A program made the position numbers and the translations under genes. A DNA stretch of 64,000 nt from Flavisphingomonas formosensis (lineage in GTDB: Bacteria; Pseudomonadota; Alphaproteobacteria; Sphingomonadales; Sphingomonadaceae): assembly GCF_009755815.1 (NCBI RefSeq), contig NZ_WRPK01000003.1, positions 434,001 to 498,000 on the forward strand. The letters are read 5' to 3'. Positions within the stretch are counted from its first letter, which is position 1, and each line of letters opens with the position of its first letter. Under the pieces are notes generated by a model that made no database searches, had not been told where the DNA came from, and worked only from the letters and a program-made list of their open reading frames with translations. Shown piece after piece: positions 54,966 to 64,000 of this stretch.

Positions 54966-56128
54966 GCCGCCAATGCCTCCATCGCCCGCCCGGCCTCGCG
55001 CCGGGCACCCGCGTCGATCTCGAACACGTCGTCGAGCGTCGCAGGGGGCGGCGGATCGAACCGGTCGAGAACATCCGCGACGATGGCGGCAATATCTAGG
55101 AAAGCAACTCGTTTACCAAGAAAGGCCGCCACGGCGACCTCGTTGGCGGCATTGAGGACGGCAGGCCGTGCACCTCCAGCGACGAGAGCGGCCTTGGCCA
55201 GTCCCAAGGCAGGAAAGCGATCGATGTCCGGTGCTTCGAAATCCAGCCGCCCGACCGCGGCGAGATCGAGCGGCGCGCACGGCGTCTTCATGCGCGTCGG
55301 CCACGCCAGGGTATGCGCAATCGGCGTGCGCATGTCCGGCGTGCCGAGCTGCGCGAGCACCGATCCGTCGATATACTCCACCATCGAGTGGACGACCGAC
55401 TGGGGATGGACGATCACGTCGAACCGATCTACCCCCACCGGAAAGAGGTGGTAGGCCTCGATAAGCTCCAGCCCCTTGTTCATCAGCGTCGCCGAATCGA
55501 TCGAGATCTTGGCGCCCATCGACCAGTTGGGGTGTTTGACCGCCTGCTCCGGCGTGACCGATGCCATCTCGGCACGCGTCCAGGTACGGAACGGACCGCC
55601 GCTGGCAGTCAGGATGACGCGCCGGACGCGCGAGGCGTCCTCATGGTCGAAACATTGGAAAACCGCATTATGCTCGGAATCGACCGGAAGCAGCGTCGCG
55701 CCGCGCTGCCGCGCCGCACCCGTCATGAGATCACCGGCGGAGACCAGCGACTCCTTGTTGGCAAGCGCGATCGTGCCGCCGCGCTGAAGCGCGGCCATGA
55801 CCGGCTTGAGCCCGGCCGCGCCGACGATCGCCGCCATCGTCCAGTCCGCCCGCTCGGCGGCGACATCGACGATCGCATCATGACCGGCCGCCGCCTGCAC
55901 CCCGCTGCCATCCAACGCAGCACGGAGATCCGCCAGCAGCGCCGCATCGCCGATGACGGCGATTCGCGCGCGCGTCCGCCTTGCAGCGGCGGCGAGGCCG
56001 GCAACGTCGCGCTGCGCCGTCAGGGCCACGACTTCGAATGCCTCGGGCTCGCGCTCGATCAGATCCAGCGTCGAGGTGCCGATCGAGCCCGTCGCTCCGA
56101 GTATGGTTATCGAACGCCGTCCGCTCAT
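54962..56128 (-). CDS. dxr: 1-deoxy-D-xylulose 5-phosphate reductoisomerase
   Basis: The product (388 residues from 56128; an ATG at 56140 adds four) has the NADPH motif ILGATGSIGTSTLDLI, ALANKESLVSAG, LLPVDSEHNAVFQC, ILTASGGPFR and NWSMGAKISIDSATLMNKGLELIEAYHLF, all classical for Dxr. It makes methylerythritol phosphate in the MEP isoprenoid pathway. The start region overlaps the end of cdsA. Confidence 0.97.
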   Translation of the reverse strand: MSGRRSITILGATGSIGTSTLDLIEREPEAFEVVALTAQRDVAGLAAAARRTRARIAVIGDAALLADLRAALDGSGVQAAAGHDAIVDVAAERADWTMAAIVGAAGLKPVMAALQRGGTIALANKESLVSAGDLMTGAARQRGATLLPVDSEHNAVFQCFDHEDASRVRRVILTASGGPFRTWTRAEMASVTPEQAVKHPNWSMGAKISIDSATLMNKGLELIEAYHLFPVGVDRFDVIVHPQSVVHSMVEYIDGSVLAQLGTPDMRTPIAHTLAWPTRMKTPCAPLDLAAVGRLDFEAPDIDRFPALGLAKAALVAGGARPAVLNAANEVAVAAFLGKRVAFLDIAAIVADVLDRFDPPPPATLDDVFEIDAGARREAGRAMEALAA

Positions 56129-56772
56129 ACCGCGATCCATCCACTAAAATATGCCAAGCCGGTCAGCAACGCGACCGGCAACAGACCGTCGAGCCGATCC
56201 AGAACTCCGCCATGGCCCGGCAGCAGCTTTCCCGAATCCTTCACGCCCGCGCGCCGCTTCAGCGAACTTTCGAAAAGGTCGCCGCATTGGGCCGCCACCG
56301 CCAGCAATGGCGCCAGCAACAAAAGCCCGGTCGCCAAACCGCACAGGTGAACGACAAGCCCGCCGCCGATACTGGCACCGATCACGCCGCCGATAAGGCC
56401 GGACCAGGTTTTCCCCGGGCTGATCGATGGCGCGAGCTTCGGACCGCCGAAGCTCCGCCCCGTGAAATAGGCCAGTATGTCCGTCGCCCATGTCACGATG
56501 AACACCCATAGCACGATCGCGCCGTCGTCCAGCGACCGAAGCCAGGTCAGCGCGGCGGCCGAGGACGCGATGTACACAATGCCGATCGCGAGCCAGTGCA
56601 ATCCGCGTCTCCGCGTGAGGCCGTGCCATTCGACGAGCATCGCTACGGCAGCAAGCGCAACGAGGAGGCCGAACGCCCAACCGCCTGCCCACAGGGCGAG
56701 CACGGCGACCACGATCAGCCCAGTGCCGACGAGGCTCCGCGTCGCCAATTCACCCATTGGTCTGGTCGTCAC
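56125..56772 (-). CDS. cdsA: Phosphatidate cytidylyltransferase
   Basis: The product (about 215 residues) has several membrane helices and the CdsA signature TDILAYFTGRSFGGPKLAPSISPGKTWSGLIGG...AAQCGDLFESSLKRRAGVKDSGKLLPGHGGVLDRLDGL. The start is chosen at a GTG (56772) that overlaps the uppS stop as GTGA; an ATG at 56757 (MGELATRS) is nearly as good, and the frame open to 56892 is a uppS shadow. It makes CDP-diacylglycerol, the substrate of the PssA encoded at 61.2-62.0 kb. Confidence 0.92.
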   Translation of the reverse strand: MTTRPMGELATRSLVGTGLIVVAVLALWAGGWAFGLLVALAAVAMLVEWHGLTRRRGLHWLAIGIVYIASSAAALTWLRSLDDGAIVLWVFIVTWATDILAYFTGRSFGGPKLAPSISPGKTWSGLIGGVIGASIGGGLVVHLCGLATGLLLLAPLLAVAAQCGDLFESSLKRRAGVKDSGKLLPGHGGVLDRLDGLLPVALLTGLAYFSGWIAV

Positions 56773-57515
56773 AGGCCTCCGTAACGTCTTTCGCGCCGTC
56801 CGTAGGCGGCAACCGCGTCGCGCAGCGCATCGCCGTTGAAGTCCGGCCACAGCGTATCCACGAACATCAACTCGGCATAGGCCGCCTGCCAAAGCAGGAA
56901 ATTGGATAACCGCGTCTCGCCTGAGGTGCGAATCAGCAGATCCAGCGGCGGCAGACCCTGGGTGTCCAGACGGCTCTCAAAAACCTCGGCATCGATCGCC
57001 GCCGGATCGAGCAGCCCCGCCTTGGCATCGGCTGCAAGAGAGCGAGCCACCCGCACGAGCTCGTCCTGTGCACCGTAATTGAGCGCTATCACGAGCGTAA
57101 GACCGCGATTATGGGCGGTCCGTTCGCTCGCTTCTTCCAGCATGCGCACCAGATCGGATTCCAGGCGACTGTGGTCGCCGATGATGCGGAAACGGACGCC
57201 ATTCGCATCGAGTTCGTCGATCTCGCTGCGCAGATAATGGCGCAACAGTCCCATCAGATCGGAAATCTCGTCTGCCGGGCGCCGCCAATTCTCCGAAGAG
57301 AAAGCATAGAGGGTCAGCGCCTCGATGCCGAGCTCCCCGGCGGTTCGCACGGCCGCGCGAACCGCATCGGCCCCCTTCCGGTGCCCTGCGACACGCGGCA
57401 GCATGCGCTTCTTCGCCCAGCGTCCGTTGCCGTCCATGATTATGGCGACGTGGCGCGGGACGACCCCCGCCCCACCTCCGGACGCCGGCTCCGGCCTGGC
57501 GGGAGCGGAGCTCAC
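56769..57515 (-). CDS. uppS: Undecaprenyl diphosphate synthase (isoprenyl transferase)
   Basis: The 248-residue cis-prenyltransferase has [16 protein letters not shown] with the catalytic Asp, [39 protein letters not shown] and [24 protein letters not shown]. It makes the C55 carrier for peptidoglycan. The start overlaps the frr stop by 4 bp. Confidence 0.96.
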   Translation of the reverse strand: MSSAPARPEPASGGGAGVVPRHVAIIMDGNGRWAKKRMLPRVAGHRKGADAVRAAVRTAGELGIEALTLYAFSSENWRRPADEISDLMGLLRHYLRSEIDELDANGVRFRIIGDHSRLESDLVRMLEEASERTAHNRGLTLVIALNYGAQDELVRVARSLAADAKAGLLDPAAIDAEVFESRLDTQGLPPLDLLIRTSGETRLSNFLLWQAAYAELMFVDTLWPDFNGDALRDAVAAYGRRERRYGGL

Positions 57516-58069
57516 TTGCCGAGGATTTCCTTTTCCTTGGCCGAAGCGGCGCCATCGATCTCGGCGATGGTCGAATCGGTCAGCTTCTGCACGTCGGTTT
57601 CGCGGCGCTTACGCTCGTCCTCGCCGATTTCGCCTTTTTTCTCGTCGGTCTTGAGAGCGTCCATGCCATCGCGGCGGACGTTGCGCGCCGCGACGCGGGC
57701 CTTCTCCGCATATTGGCCGGCCAGCTTGGCCAGTTCCTTGCGGCGCTCCTCGGTGAGATCCGGGATCGGCAGGCGCAGATTCTGACCATCGACGATCGGA
57801 TTGAGACCGAGCCCGGCCGAACGGATCGCTTTGTCGACCGGGCCGACATTCGACCGGTCCCACACCTGCACATGGAGCATGCGCGGTTCCGGTGCGGAAA
57901 CTGTGGCAACCTGGTTGATCGGCATATGGGCGCCATAGACCTCGACGGTTACCGGATCGAGCAGCGTGGTCGATGCGCGGCCCGTGCGCAAGCCGGCCAG
58001 ATCATGCTTCAGCGCCTCGACCGCGCCGTGCATGCGCCGCTCCAGATCCGCCTTGTTATAGGCTGCCAT
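57512..58069 (-). CDS. frr: Ribosome recycling factor
   Basis: The 185-residue protein has the standard RRF length and motifs ([48 protein letters not shown] and [32 protein letters not shown]). The start at 58069 ([13 protein letters not shown]) is clear; the frame upstream belongs to pyrH antisense. It follows pyrH by one base. Confidence 0.97.
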   Translation of the reverse strand: MAAYNKADLERRMHGAVEALKHDLAGLRTGRASTTLLDPVTVEVYGAHMPINQVATVSAPEPRMLHVQVWDRSNVGPVDKAIRSAGLGLNPIVDGQNLRLPIPDLTEERRKELAKLAGQYAEKARVAARNVRRDGMDALKTDEKKGEIGEDERKRRETDVQKLTDSTIAEIDGAASAKEKEILGK

Positions 58070-58070
58070 G

Positions 58071-58811
58071 TCACATCTCCTCGTTCTGGACGACCGTTGC
58101 TGTGCCTTCGCCGGCAAGCACGCGGGCCAGATTGCCCTGCTCGCGAATGTTGAAGACGACGATCGGGATGTTGTTGTCGCGGCACAGCGCCACCGCACTG
58201 GCGTCCATTACCTTCAGATCATCCGACAGGACCTTGCTGAAAGTAACTGTATCGTAACGCTTTGCCGTGGGAATCTTCTTCGGATCGGCATCATAGACGC
58301 CGTCGACGGAGGTGCCTTTGAACAGCGCGTCGCAGCCCATCTCGGCTGCGCGCAACGCCGCCGCGCTGTCGGTTGTGAAATAGGGATTGCCGGTGCCCGC
58401 GGCGAAGATGACGATCCGCCCCTTCTCTATATGCCGCTCAGCGCGGCGCCGGATGAAGGGTTCGCACACCGTGTTCATCGGAATCGCCGATTGGACGCGC
58501 GTGTCGACGCCGATCTGTTCCAGCGCATTCTGCACCGCCAGTGCATTCATGACCGTGGCCAGCATGCCCATATAATCGGCACTGGTCCGTTCGAAGCCGC
58601 GCGCCGCTGCTGCAAGGCCGCGGAAGATATTGCCCCCGCCGACTACGAGGCACAGCTCATGATTGCGGGCGACACCGGCGATCTCGTCCGCCACGCGCGC
58701 AACGGTTTCGGGGTCGATGCCGAACTGGCCGGGCCCCATCAGCACCTCGCCCGAGAGTTTGAGGAGGATGCGGTTGAAGCGCGGGCGTGTCATCGCCTGT
58801 CTGATTTCCAT
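58071..58811 (-). CDS. pyrH: UMP kinase
   Basis: The protein (246 residues from 58811, or 240 from ATG 58793, MTRPRFN) has [44 protein letters not shown] and [45 protein letters not shown], which are diagnostic for bacterial UMP kinase. Neither start has a strong ribosome binding site. Confidence 0.95.
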   Translation of the reverse strand: MEIRQAMTRPRFNRILLKLSGEVLMGPGQFGIDPETVARVADEIAGVARNHELCLVVGGGNIFRGLAAAARGFERTSADYMGMLATVMNALAVQNALEQIGVDTRVQSAIPMNTVCEPFIRRRAERHIEKGRIVIFAAGTGNPYFTTDSAAALRAAEMGCDALFKGTSVDGVYDADPKKIPTAKRYDTVTFSKVLSDDLKVMDASAVALCRDNNIPIVVFNIREQGNLARVLAGEGTATVVQNEEM

Positions 58812-58926
58812 TCTTGCTGGTCGGGACGGCGCGGACCTTAGAGAGGACATCGGCCGATGCCAAGGAGGCTTTCGCCAATTCGCCTCACCTGAAAAGCGAG
58901 GGTAGAACGGCTCCCACGGCCGTCCC

Positions 58927-58956
58927 GGGAAGGGCGGCTTGGCGACCGCCCTTCCC
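58927..58956 (-). terminator. Hairpin between tsf and pyrH
   Basis: GGGAAGGGCGG (58927-58937) pairs with CCGCCCTTCCC (58946-58956) with an 8-nt loop, 24 bp downstream of the tsf stop. No T-tract follows; it may be an attenuator or mRNA-stabilising hairpin. Confidence 0.6.
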
Positions 58957-58979
58957 TTCGAACAGATCGTCGGCGCGGA

Positions 58980-59903
58980 TCAGACGCCCGCGGCCGCGGC
59001 GACTTCCGCCGCGAAGTCCGATTCCTTCTTCTCGATGCCTTCACCGAGCTGGAAGCGCACATAATCCTTCAGCACGATCGGTGCGCCAGCTTCCTTGGCG
59101 GCCGAGGCGATGACGTCCTGAACCGGCGTCTTGTTATCCATCACGAACAGCTGGCTGAGCAGCGCATTCTCCTTGCGGAACTTTGCGATCGCACCGTCCA
59201 CCATCTTCTCGACGATATTGGCGGGCTTGCCCGATTCGGCTGCCTTTTCAGCCGCGATCGCGCGCTCGCGCTCGATCGTGTCGGCATCCAGGCCGTCGGC
59301 GGTCAGTGCCTGCGGGTTGGCGGCTGCGATGTGCATCGCCAGCTGCTTGCCCAGCGCCTCGAGCTTCTCGACCGGAGCCGCGCTCTCCAGCGCCACGAGC
59401 ACGCCGATCTTGCCGAGGCCCGGCGCAGCTGCGTTGTGGACATAAGGAATCACCGCGCCCTCGGCGACCTCGACGGTCTTCGCGCGGCGCAGCGCCTGTT
59501 GCTCGCCGATGGTGGCGATGTTGCTGGTCAGCTTCTCCGCGACCGTGCCGCCCTCGGGATGGCTCGCCGAGGCCAGCGCGTCGATGTCATTGCCGGTGTC
59601 GAGCGCGATCTCGCTGACCGACTTCACGAAGGACTGGAACTGGTCATTCTTCGCGACGAAGTCGGTTTCCGAGTTGACTTCGACCACCGCACCCTTGGTG
59701 CCCTTGACGGCCACGCCGACGAGGCCTTCGGCAGCCTGACGGCCGGCCTTCTTGGCGGCCGCGGCGAGCCCCTTGGTCCGCAGCCAGTCGACCGCGGCCT
59801 CCATGTCGCCGCCGGCTTCGGCCAGCGCCTTCTTGCAGTCCATCATGCCGGCGCCGGTACGGTCGCGCAGTTCCTTGACAGTCGCGGCAGTCACTTCCGC
59901 CAT
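58980..59903 (-). CDS. tsf: Elongation factor Ts
   Basis: The 307-residue protein starts [42 protein letters not shown], with the conserved [12 protein letters not shown], and continues with [11 protein letters not shown], both hallmarks of EF-Ts. It exchanges GDP on EF-Tu. It follows rpsB after a 153-bp gap that holds a strong hairpin. Confidence 0.98.
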   Translation of the reverse strand: MAEVTAATVKELRDRTGAGMMDCKKALAEAGGDMEAAVDWLRTKGLAAAAKKAGRQAAEGLVGVAVKGTKGAVVEVNSETDFVAKNDQFQSFVKSVSEIALDTGNDIDALASASHPEGGTVAEKLTSNIATIGEQQALRRAKTVEVAEGAVIPYVHNAAAPGLGKIGVLVALESAAPVEKLEALGKQLAMHIAAANPQALTADGLDADTIERERAIAAEKAAESGKPANIVEKMVDGAIAKFRKENALLSQLFVMDNKTPVQDVIASAAKEAGAPIVLKDYVRFQLGEGIEKKESDFAAEVAAAAGV

Positions 59904-60019
59904 GTCCTTGTCCTTTCGATCTTCTCAAAAATAAGCTGCCCCAGCAGAGGCCCGTGGCGTCGCCGCTCGGAGCCTTTCAGCCGGGGCCGCTCGAAAACGG
60001 GTCGCCCCGCATCGCACGA

Positions 60020-60043
60020 TCCCGGCGCGATGCCGCGCCGGGA
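60020..60043 (-). terminator. Hairpin between rpsB and tsf
   Basis: TCCCGGCGCG (60020-60029) pairs perfectly with CGCGCCGGGA (60034-60043) with an ATGC loop, 14 bp after the rpsB stop. It probably acts as a partial attenuator between rpsB and tsf; no T-tract is present. Confidence 0.6.
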
Positions 60044-60056
60044 TGCAGGAAAAATG

Positions 60057-60809
60057 TTACGCCAGCGCTTCTTCCGCGGGCGGCTCGGCAAGAGCGCCGA
60101 GATCTTCGCCGCGGGCGGCGCGGCCACCCTGGTTGCCCTGGGTCGCAGCGTCGGCGATCGCATCGCAGTAGAGGCGGATGGCGCGCGCGGCGTCGTCATT
60201 CGCGGGAACCGGGAAAGCGATGCCCGACGGATCGACGTTCGAATCGAGGATCGCGACGACCGGGATGCCCAGCGTGTTCGCTTCCTTGATCGCCAGCTCT
60301 TCCTTGTTGGCGTCGATCACGAACATGATGTCCGGGATACCGCCCATGTCGCGAATGCCGCCGAGCGAAAGCTCGAGCTTGTCGCGCTCACGGGTGAGCT
60401 GAAGCACTTCCTTCTTGGTCAGGCCGTGCGTGTCGCCCGAAAGCTGCTCCTCGAGCGCCTTGAAGCGCTTGATCGAGTTGGAGATCGTCTTCCAGTTGGT
60501 GAGCATGCCGCCCAGCCAGCGATGATTGACGAAATGCTGTCCGGAGCGGCGCGCCGCCTCGGCGATCGGCTCCTGCGCCTGGCGCTTGGTGCCGACGAAC
60601 AGTACCTTGCCGCCATGGGCGACGGTGGCCGCCACGAAATCGAGAGCGCGCGCGAACAGCGGCACGGTCTGCGACAGATCGATGATGTGAATCCCGTTGC
60701 GATCGCCGAAGATGTACGGTTTCATCTTCGGGTTCCAGCGATGGGTCTGGTGGCCGAAATGCGCGCCCGCATCGAGCAACGCCTGCATGGAGACGGTGGG
60801 AGCCGCCAT
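60057..60809 (-). CDS. rpsB: 30S ribosomal protein S2
   Basis: The 250-residue S2 starts at 60809 after AAGGAG ([45 protein letters not shown]). [27 protein letters not shown] and [29 protein letters not shown] are typical. The frame upstream to 60914 is not coding. It leads the rpsB-tsf-pyrH-frr-uppS-cdsA-dxr-rseP-bamA-skp-fabZ series. Confidence 0.98.
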   Translation of the reverse strand: MAAPTVSMQALLDAGAHFGHQTHRWNPKMKPYIFGDRNGIHIIDLSQTVPLFARALDFVAATVAHGGKVLFVGTKRQAQEPIAEAARRSGQHFVNHRWLGGMLTNWKTISNSIKRFKALEEQLSGDTHGLTKKEVLQLTRERDKLELSLGGIRDMGGIPDIMFVIDANKEELAIKEANTLGIPVVAILDSNVDPSGIAFPVPANDDAARAIRLYCDAIADAATQGNQGGRAARGEDLGALAEPPAEEALA

Positions 60810-60942
60810 AGGTCTTTCTCCTTCCGGTTTTACCTCTGCGGAGCAGTGACTCGAGCAAACCCGAGCACCGGTATGTGCGCCCCGCATGTGGAATGGGGCG
60901 CCGCTTAATCGCAAAATTCCCTCAAATCAAGGCTTGACCTTA

Positions 60943-60957
60943 GAACAAAAAGAGAAC
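60943..60957 (+). promoter_or_regulatory. Alphaproteobacterial LexA (SOS) box
   Basis: GAAC-AAAAAGA-GAAC is an exact GAAC-N7-GAAC direct repeat, the form of SOS box known for alphaproteobacterial LexA (complement GTTC-N7-GTTC). A TTGACC -35-like hexamer precedes it at 60934-60939. It lies 88 bp upstream of the small membrane protein gene at 61046 and 133 bp from the divergent rpsB start. No clear -10 hexamer is seen. Confidence 0.7.
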
Positions 60958-61045
60958 AGTCAGGAACGGACGATGCGACAGGCCGTTCAGCGCGCACTCT
61001 GCTCGGGACGATGGCCTATTGCACTATGCGGTTTTGGAGGCGGCA

Positions 61046-61258
61046 ATGCTTCACATTCTGTCAACGATCTATTTCTCGGGCATGCTGTTCGTCGTGATCG
61101 CCGGCATGGCGGTCACGCTGATCGGTGAATGGAGCGAAATCAGTCGCATTCTCCATGGCCGGAGTAGCGGCGCGGCCGGCATGCTCCCGCCGGTGCGTAT
61201 GACAGCCCGGCGTCGTCGGGCTATGCCGCGTCCTGCTGTGCTGCGCGAAGCCGCCTGA
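61046..61258 (+). CDS. Small membrane protein, putative SOS-induced
   Basis: The ATG at 61046 is preceded by GGAGG (61036-61040) with a 5-base spacer. The 70-residue product starts MLHILSTIYFSGMLFVVIAG, continues MAVTLIGEWSEISRILHGRS as one transmembrane helix (about residues 3-26) followed by a basic cytoplasmic tail rich in Arg. The LexA-type box upstream suggests induction by DNA damage. Small single-pass membrane proteins are used as SOS division inhibitors elsewhere (SidA in Caulobacter, YneA in Bacillus), so such a role is possible but sequence similarity is not evident. The 3' end overlaps pssA convergently by 38 bp. Confidence 0.68.
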   Translation: MLHILSTIYFSGMLFVVIAGMAVTLIGEWSEISRILHGRSSGAAGMLPPVRMTARRRRAMPRPAVLREAA

Positions 61259-61997
61259 CGCGGGCATAGCCCCGGATGCTGAACGGTATCGTCGCCAGAT
61301 AGAGGATCGCGACGACCGTCAAAGTGGCCCAGGGCGCCGAGATCAGGGCGCCTCCGAGGAGAGCGACGACCAGGATCACTTCCAGCCGGATGCCGCGACG
61401 CGGTTTGAGCGCTGACCAACTGTAGGTCGCGAGGCTGGAGATCATGAGGAACGCGACCAGCGCGGCCCATGGCGCGACCAGCCAAGTTTCGCTGAACAGG
61501 GCGTTGCCCGTCCAAAGCCATAGATACATGGGCAGGAAGAGCAGGGCGGCTCCGCCGGGAGCGGGAATGCCGGTGAGGAATCCGGCCGATTTGTGGGGTT
61601 GCTCCACCGCATCGATGTTGGCGTTGAAGCGCGCGAGGCGCAGAGCGCAGCACACCGCATGGGCCAGCGAGAAAATCCAGCCGAATTGAGGGAGATGCTG
61701 GAGAGACCAGAGATAGAGGATGATCGCCGGAGACACTCCGAAGGCAATCACGTCTGACAGCGAATCGAGTTCTGCGCCGAAGCGGGTCTCGCCTTTCAGA
61801 AGGCGGGCGATACGGCCATCTATGCCGTCGAGTACCGCAGCGATGATGATCGATCCGAGCGCGCGCTCCCATTCGCCGCCGATCGCAAAACGCATGCCGG
61901 TAAGGCCGAAGCACAGAGCAAGCGCCGTCACCGCATTAGGAACGAGCGCTCGCAACGGGATACCGCGCCGGGCGCTGTCGCGCCGGATATCGCTCAT
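61221..61997 (-). CDS. pssA: CDP-diacylglycerol-serine O-phosphatidyltransferase
   Basis: The 258-residue membrane enzyme has the CDP-alcohol phosphotransferase motif [23 protein letters not shown] (DGxxAR-x8-G-x3-D-x3-D) after an N-terminal helix, and about six to eight hydrophobic segments. It makes phosphatidylserine from CDP-diacylglycerol and serine. It overlaps psd by 4 bp; the two enzymes together give phosphatidylethanolamine. Confidence 0.95.
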   Translation of the reverse strand: MSDIRRDSARRGIPLRALVPNAVTALALCFGLTGMRFAIGGEWERALGSIIIAAVLDGIDGRIARLLKGETRFGAELDSLSDVIAFGVSPAIILYLWSLQHLPQFGWIFSLAHAVCCALRLARFNANIDAVEQPHKSAGFLTGIPAPGGAALLFLPMYLWLWTGNALFSETWLVAPWAALVAFLMISSLATYSWSALKPRRGIRLEVILVVALLGGALISAPWATLTVVAILYLATIPFSIRGYARVRRLRAAQQDAA

Positions 61998-62728
61998 TGC
62001 GCGACGCCGCCGACCCTGTCGGTCTCGCCCAATTTGGCGAGGACGGTTTCACCCGCGATCGTGCGTTGACCGAGGGCGACGCGGGGCTGGGTGCCGGCGG
62101 GCAGGTAGACGTCGACACGGCTGCCGAAGCGGATGAGACCGACGCGCTGGCCCGCGGCCACGATGTCGCCGGTCTTCACGAACGGCACGATACGGCGCGC
62201 GACGAGGCCGGCGATCTGGGTGAAGCCGATGCGGGTGCCATCCAGGCCCTCGACCAGGAAATGCTGCCGCTCATTGTCCTCGCTGGCCTTGTCCAGGTCG
62301 GCGTTGAGAAACTTGCCCGAAATATAGACCACGCGCCGGATCGTGCCGGTGATCGGCGAACGGTTAATATGCACGTCGAACACGCTCATGAAAATCGACA
62401 CGCGCATCATCGGCTCGAAGCCGAGACCATCCTCGCCCGCCATTTCCTTGGGCGGCGGGACCGCCTGGATCAAGGTGATCAGCCCGTCTGCCGGGGCGAC
62501 GATGAAGCCCTCCCCTTTCGGCGTGGTTCGGATCGGATCGCGGAAGAAGGCTGCTACCCAGATGGTCACGCCAGCCATCAGCCAGGCGAGCGTCGTCCAA
62601 TGGAGGATCGCGAAGAGCAGCACGATCGCCGCAGCGATGACCACGAATTTCCTGCCGTCGGGGTGAACCGACGGGAAGCGCCATTTGATGGTGGGGGTGC
62701 CGCCGTCCGGCGGAATGATGGAAGCCAT
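61994..62728 (-). CDS. psd: Phosphatidylserine decarboxylase
   Basis: The 244-residue proenzyme is the short Psd type, with two N-terminal hydrophobic segments ([38 protein letters not shown]), [29 protein letters not shown] and the self-cleavage site in [13 protein letters not shown] (Gly-Ser, giving a pyruvoyl group on the alpha chain). It converts phosphatidylserine to phosphatidylethanolamine at the inner membrane. Confidence 0.95.
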   Translation of the reverse strand: MASIIPPDGGTPTIKWRFPSVHPDGRKFVVIAAAIVLLFAILHWTTLAWLMAGVTIWVAAFFRDPIRTTPKGEGFIVAPADGLITLIQAVPPPKEMAGEDGLGFEPMMRVSIFMSVFDVHINRSPITGTIRRVVYISGKFLNADLDKASEDNERQHFLVEGLDGTRIGFTQIAGLVARRIVPFVKTGDIVAAGQRVGLIRFGSRVDVYLPAGTQPRVALGQRTIAGETVLAKLGETDRVGGVAQ

Positions 62729-62966
62729 CGCGCTATCTTAGAACAACGTGTCGGAAAGAGGGAGCCAGTTTTCCTAAAAATCGGCGCCGAGACGCCGTGA
62801 TGTGAACGCACAGGCCGAATTCGGGCAGGAATTGCTTGTCCGGCCATGATCGCGCGCCATCGTGGTCCGGCCACAATCCGACGCCGCCCAGCGGCAGTTG
62901 ATCGCGCGCATTTCAGGCCCTAGACGCGTGCCACATGATTTTCGGTCCCCAGGAGAAAGCGAGCCC

Positions 62967-64000
62967 ATGGCTAAGATCAAGGTGAAGACCCCGGTCGTCG
63001 AGATGGACGGCGACGAGATGACCCGCATCATCTGGCAGTGGATTCGCGAGCGGCTGATCCTCCCTTATCTCGACATCGATCTCGACTATTATGATCTCGG
63101 CATCGAGAAGCGCGACGAGACGAACGACCAGATCACCATCGACAGCGCCAAGGCGACTCAGAAGTATGGCGTCGCCGTGAAGTGCGCGACGATCACGCCG
63201 GACGAGGCTCGCGTCGAGGAATTCAAGCTCAAGAAGATGTGGAAGTCGCCGAACGGCACGATCCGCAACATTCTGGGCGGCGTCGTGTTCCGCGAGCCGA
63301 TCGTGATCAAGAATGTTCCCAGGCTGATCCCGGGCTGGACCGACCCGATCGTCGTCGGCCGCCACGCTTTCGGCGACCAGTATCGCGCGACCGATTTCCT
63401 GATCCCGGGACCCGGCAAGCTGAAGATGGTCTGGACCGGCACGGACGGCCAGACGATCGAAGAGGAGGTGTTCGACTTCCCCGGCTCCGGCGTCGCGATG
63501 GGCATGTACAATCTCGACCAGTCGATTCGCGACTTCGCCAAGGCGAGCATGAACTATGCGCTCGACCGTGGCTGGCCGCTCTATCTCTCGACCAAGAACA
63601 CCATCCTCAAGGCCTATGACGGCCGCTTCAAGGATCTGTTCCAGGAGGTCTTCGACGCCGATTTCGCCGACAAGTTCAAGGCTGCCGGCATCACCTACGA
63701 GCACCGCCTGATCGACGACATGGTCGCCTCCGCGCTCAAGTGGAGCGGCAAGTTCGTGTGGGCCTGCAAGAATTATGATGGCGACGTGCAGTCGGATCAG
63801 GTTGCGCAGGGCTTCGGCTCGCTGGGCCTGATGACCTCGGTGCTGATGTCGCCGGACGGCAAGACGATCGAGGCCGAGGCGGCGCATGGCACGGTGACGC
63901 GGCACTATCGCATGCACCAGGAGGGCAAGCAGACCTCCACCAACCCGATCGCGTCGATCTTCGCGTGGACGCAGGGCCTGTCTTTCCGTGGCAAGTTCGA
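62967..64000 (+). CDS. icd: NADP-dependent isocitrate dehydrogenase, 5' part
   Basis: An ATG at 62967, preceded by AGGAGAAAG, opens a frame that runs off the window with 344 of roughly 405 residues. The product begins [20 protein letters not shown] and contains [36 protein letters not shown] with substrate-binding Ser/Asn, [70 protein letters not shown] and [12 protein letters not shown]. This is the homodimeric eukaryotic-like NADP-IDH common in alphaproteobacteria. It oxidises isocitrate in the TCA cycle. Its antisense strand carries a long spurious frame. Confidence 0.97.
   Translation, partial: MAKIKVKTPVVEMDGDEMTRIIWQWIRERLILPYLDIDLDYYDLGIEKRDETNDQITIDSAKATQKYGVAVKCATITPDEARVEEFKLKKMWKSPNGTIRNILGGVVFREPIVIKNVPRLIPGWTDPIVVGRHAFGDQYRATDFLIPGPGKLKMVWTGTDGQTIEEEVFDFPGSGVAMGMYNLDQSIRDFAKASMNYALDRGWPLYLSTKNTILKAYDGRFKDLFQEVFDADFADKFKAAGITYEHRLIDDMVASALKWSGKFVWACKNYDGDVQSDQVAQGFGSLGLMTSVLMSPDGKTIEAEAAHGTVTRHYRMHQEGKQTSTNPIASIFAWTQGLSFRGKF

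Noticed and set aside
62913-63917. A 334-codon minus-strand frame opposite icd
   Set aside because: The plus strand encodes unmistakable isocitrate dehydrogenase; the antisense frame is a GC artefact.

Overview
The window is high-GC chromosomal DNA of an alphaproteobacterium, most likely a sphingomonad (Sphingomonadales). The evidence is the nifR3/dus-ntrBC-ntrYX-hfq-hflX order, the rpsB-tsf-pyrH-frr-uppS-cdsA-dxr-rseP-bamA-skp-fabZ order without lpxD or lpxA, TonB-dependent receptors, a double-domain Hfq, and proteins with clear sphingomonad-like composition. The species assignment is an inference from gene content; no marker gene was searched.

Layout. 1-8.4 kb: 3' end of a TonB-dependent receptor, a small lipoprotein, tRNA-Arg(ACG), two small envelope proteins, then an EmrA-EmrB-TolC type efflux operon on the minus strand with a divergent MarR regulator. 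8.4-14.5 kb: single genes (lipoprotein, CDF metal exporter, orphan DNA methyltransferase, DEDDh exonuclease, STAS/SpoIIAA-like protein, dienelactone-hydrolase-like enzyme, nitroreductase) and a tiny divergent unit with a 23-codon ORF behind a near-perfect Shine-Dalgarno. 14.7-23.9 kb: nitrogen regulation and RNA-chaperone block dus-ntrB-ntrC, ntrY-ntrX, hfq-hflX. 23.9-33.5 kb: minus-strand run mltB-rlpA-dacA-tmk-holB, metG-tatD-MBL hydrolase-aspartic protease-mazG. 33.6-41.7 kb: tRNA-Ser(TGA), then an accessory-looking stretch with a winged-helix regulator and a 1975-residue RTX protein. 41.8-44.8 kb: AI-2E-type permease, VanZ-like protein, XdhC, ribosomal protein L31. 44.9-50.1 kb: cobalamin riboswitch followed by btuB-btuF-btuC-btuD-mobA with overlapping or abutting genes. 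50.1-60.8 kb: a minus-strand translation, isoprenoid, phospholipid and outer-membrane assembly cluster from rpsB to fabZ. 60.9-64 kb: a small membrane protein behind an alphaproteobacterial LexA-type box, phosphatidylserine synthase and decarboxylase, and the 5' part of NADP isocitrate dehydrogenase.

How the genes work together. The riboswitch operon imports cobalamin across both membranes. NtrBC and NtrYX are paired sensors and regulators of nitrogen status. The mltB-rlpA-dacA genes remodel peptidoglycan and sit with tmk, holB and metG. The rpsB-fabZ run couples translation factors to undecaprenyl, CDP-diacylglycerol and BAM-complex synthesis. The most interesting candidates for follow-up are the putative SOS-induced 70-residue membrane protein (box 60943-60957, gene 61046-61258), the 160-nt micro-ORF unit at 14350-14545, the fused double Hfq, the strictly quantised RTX module spacing, and a 47-bp double dyad in front of ntrY.
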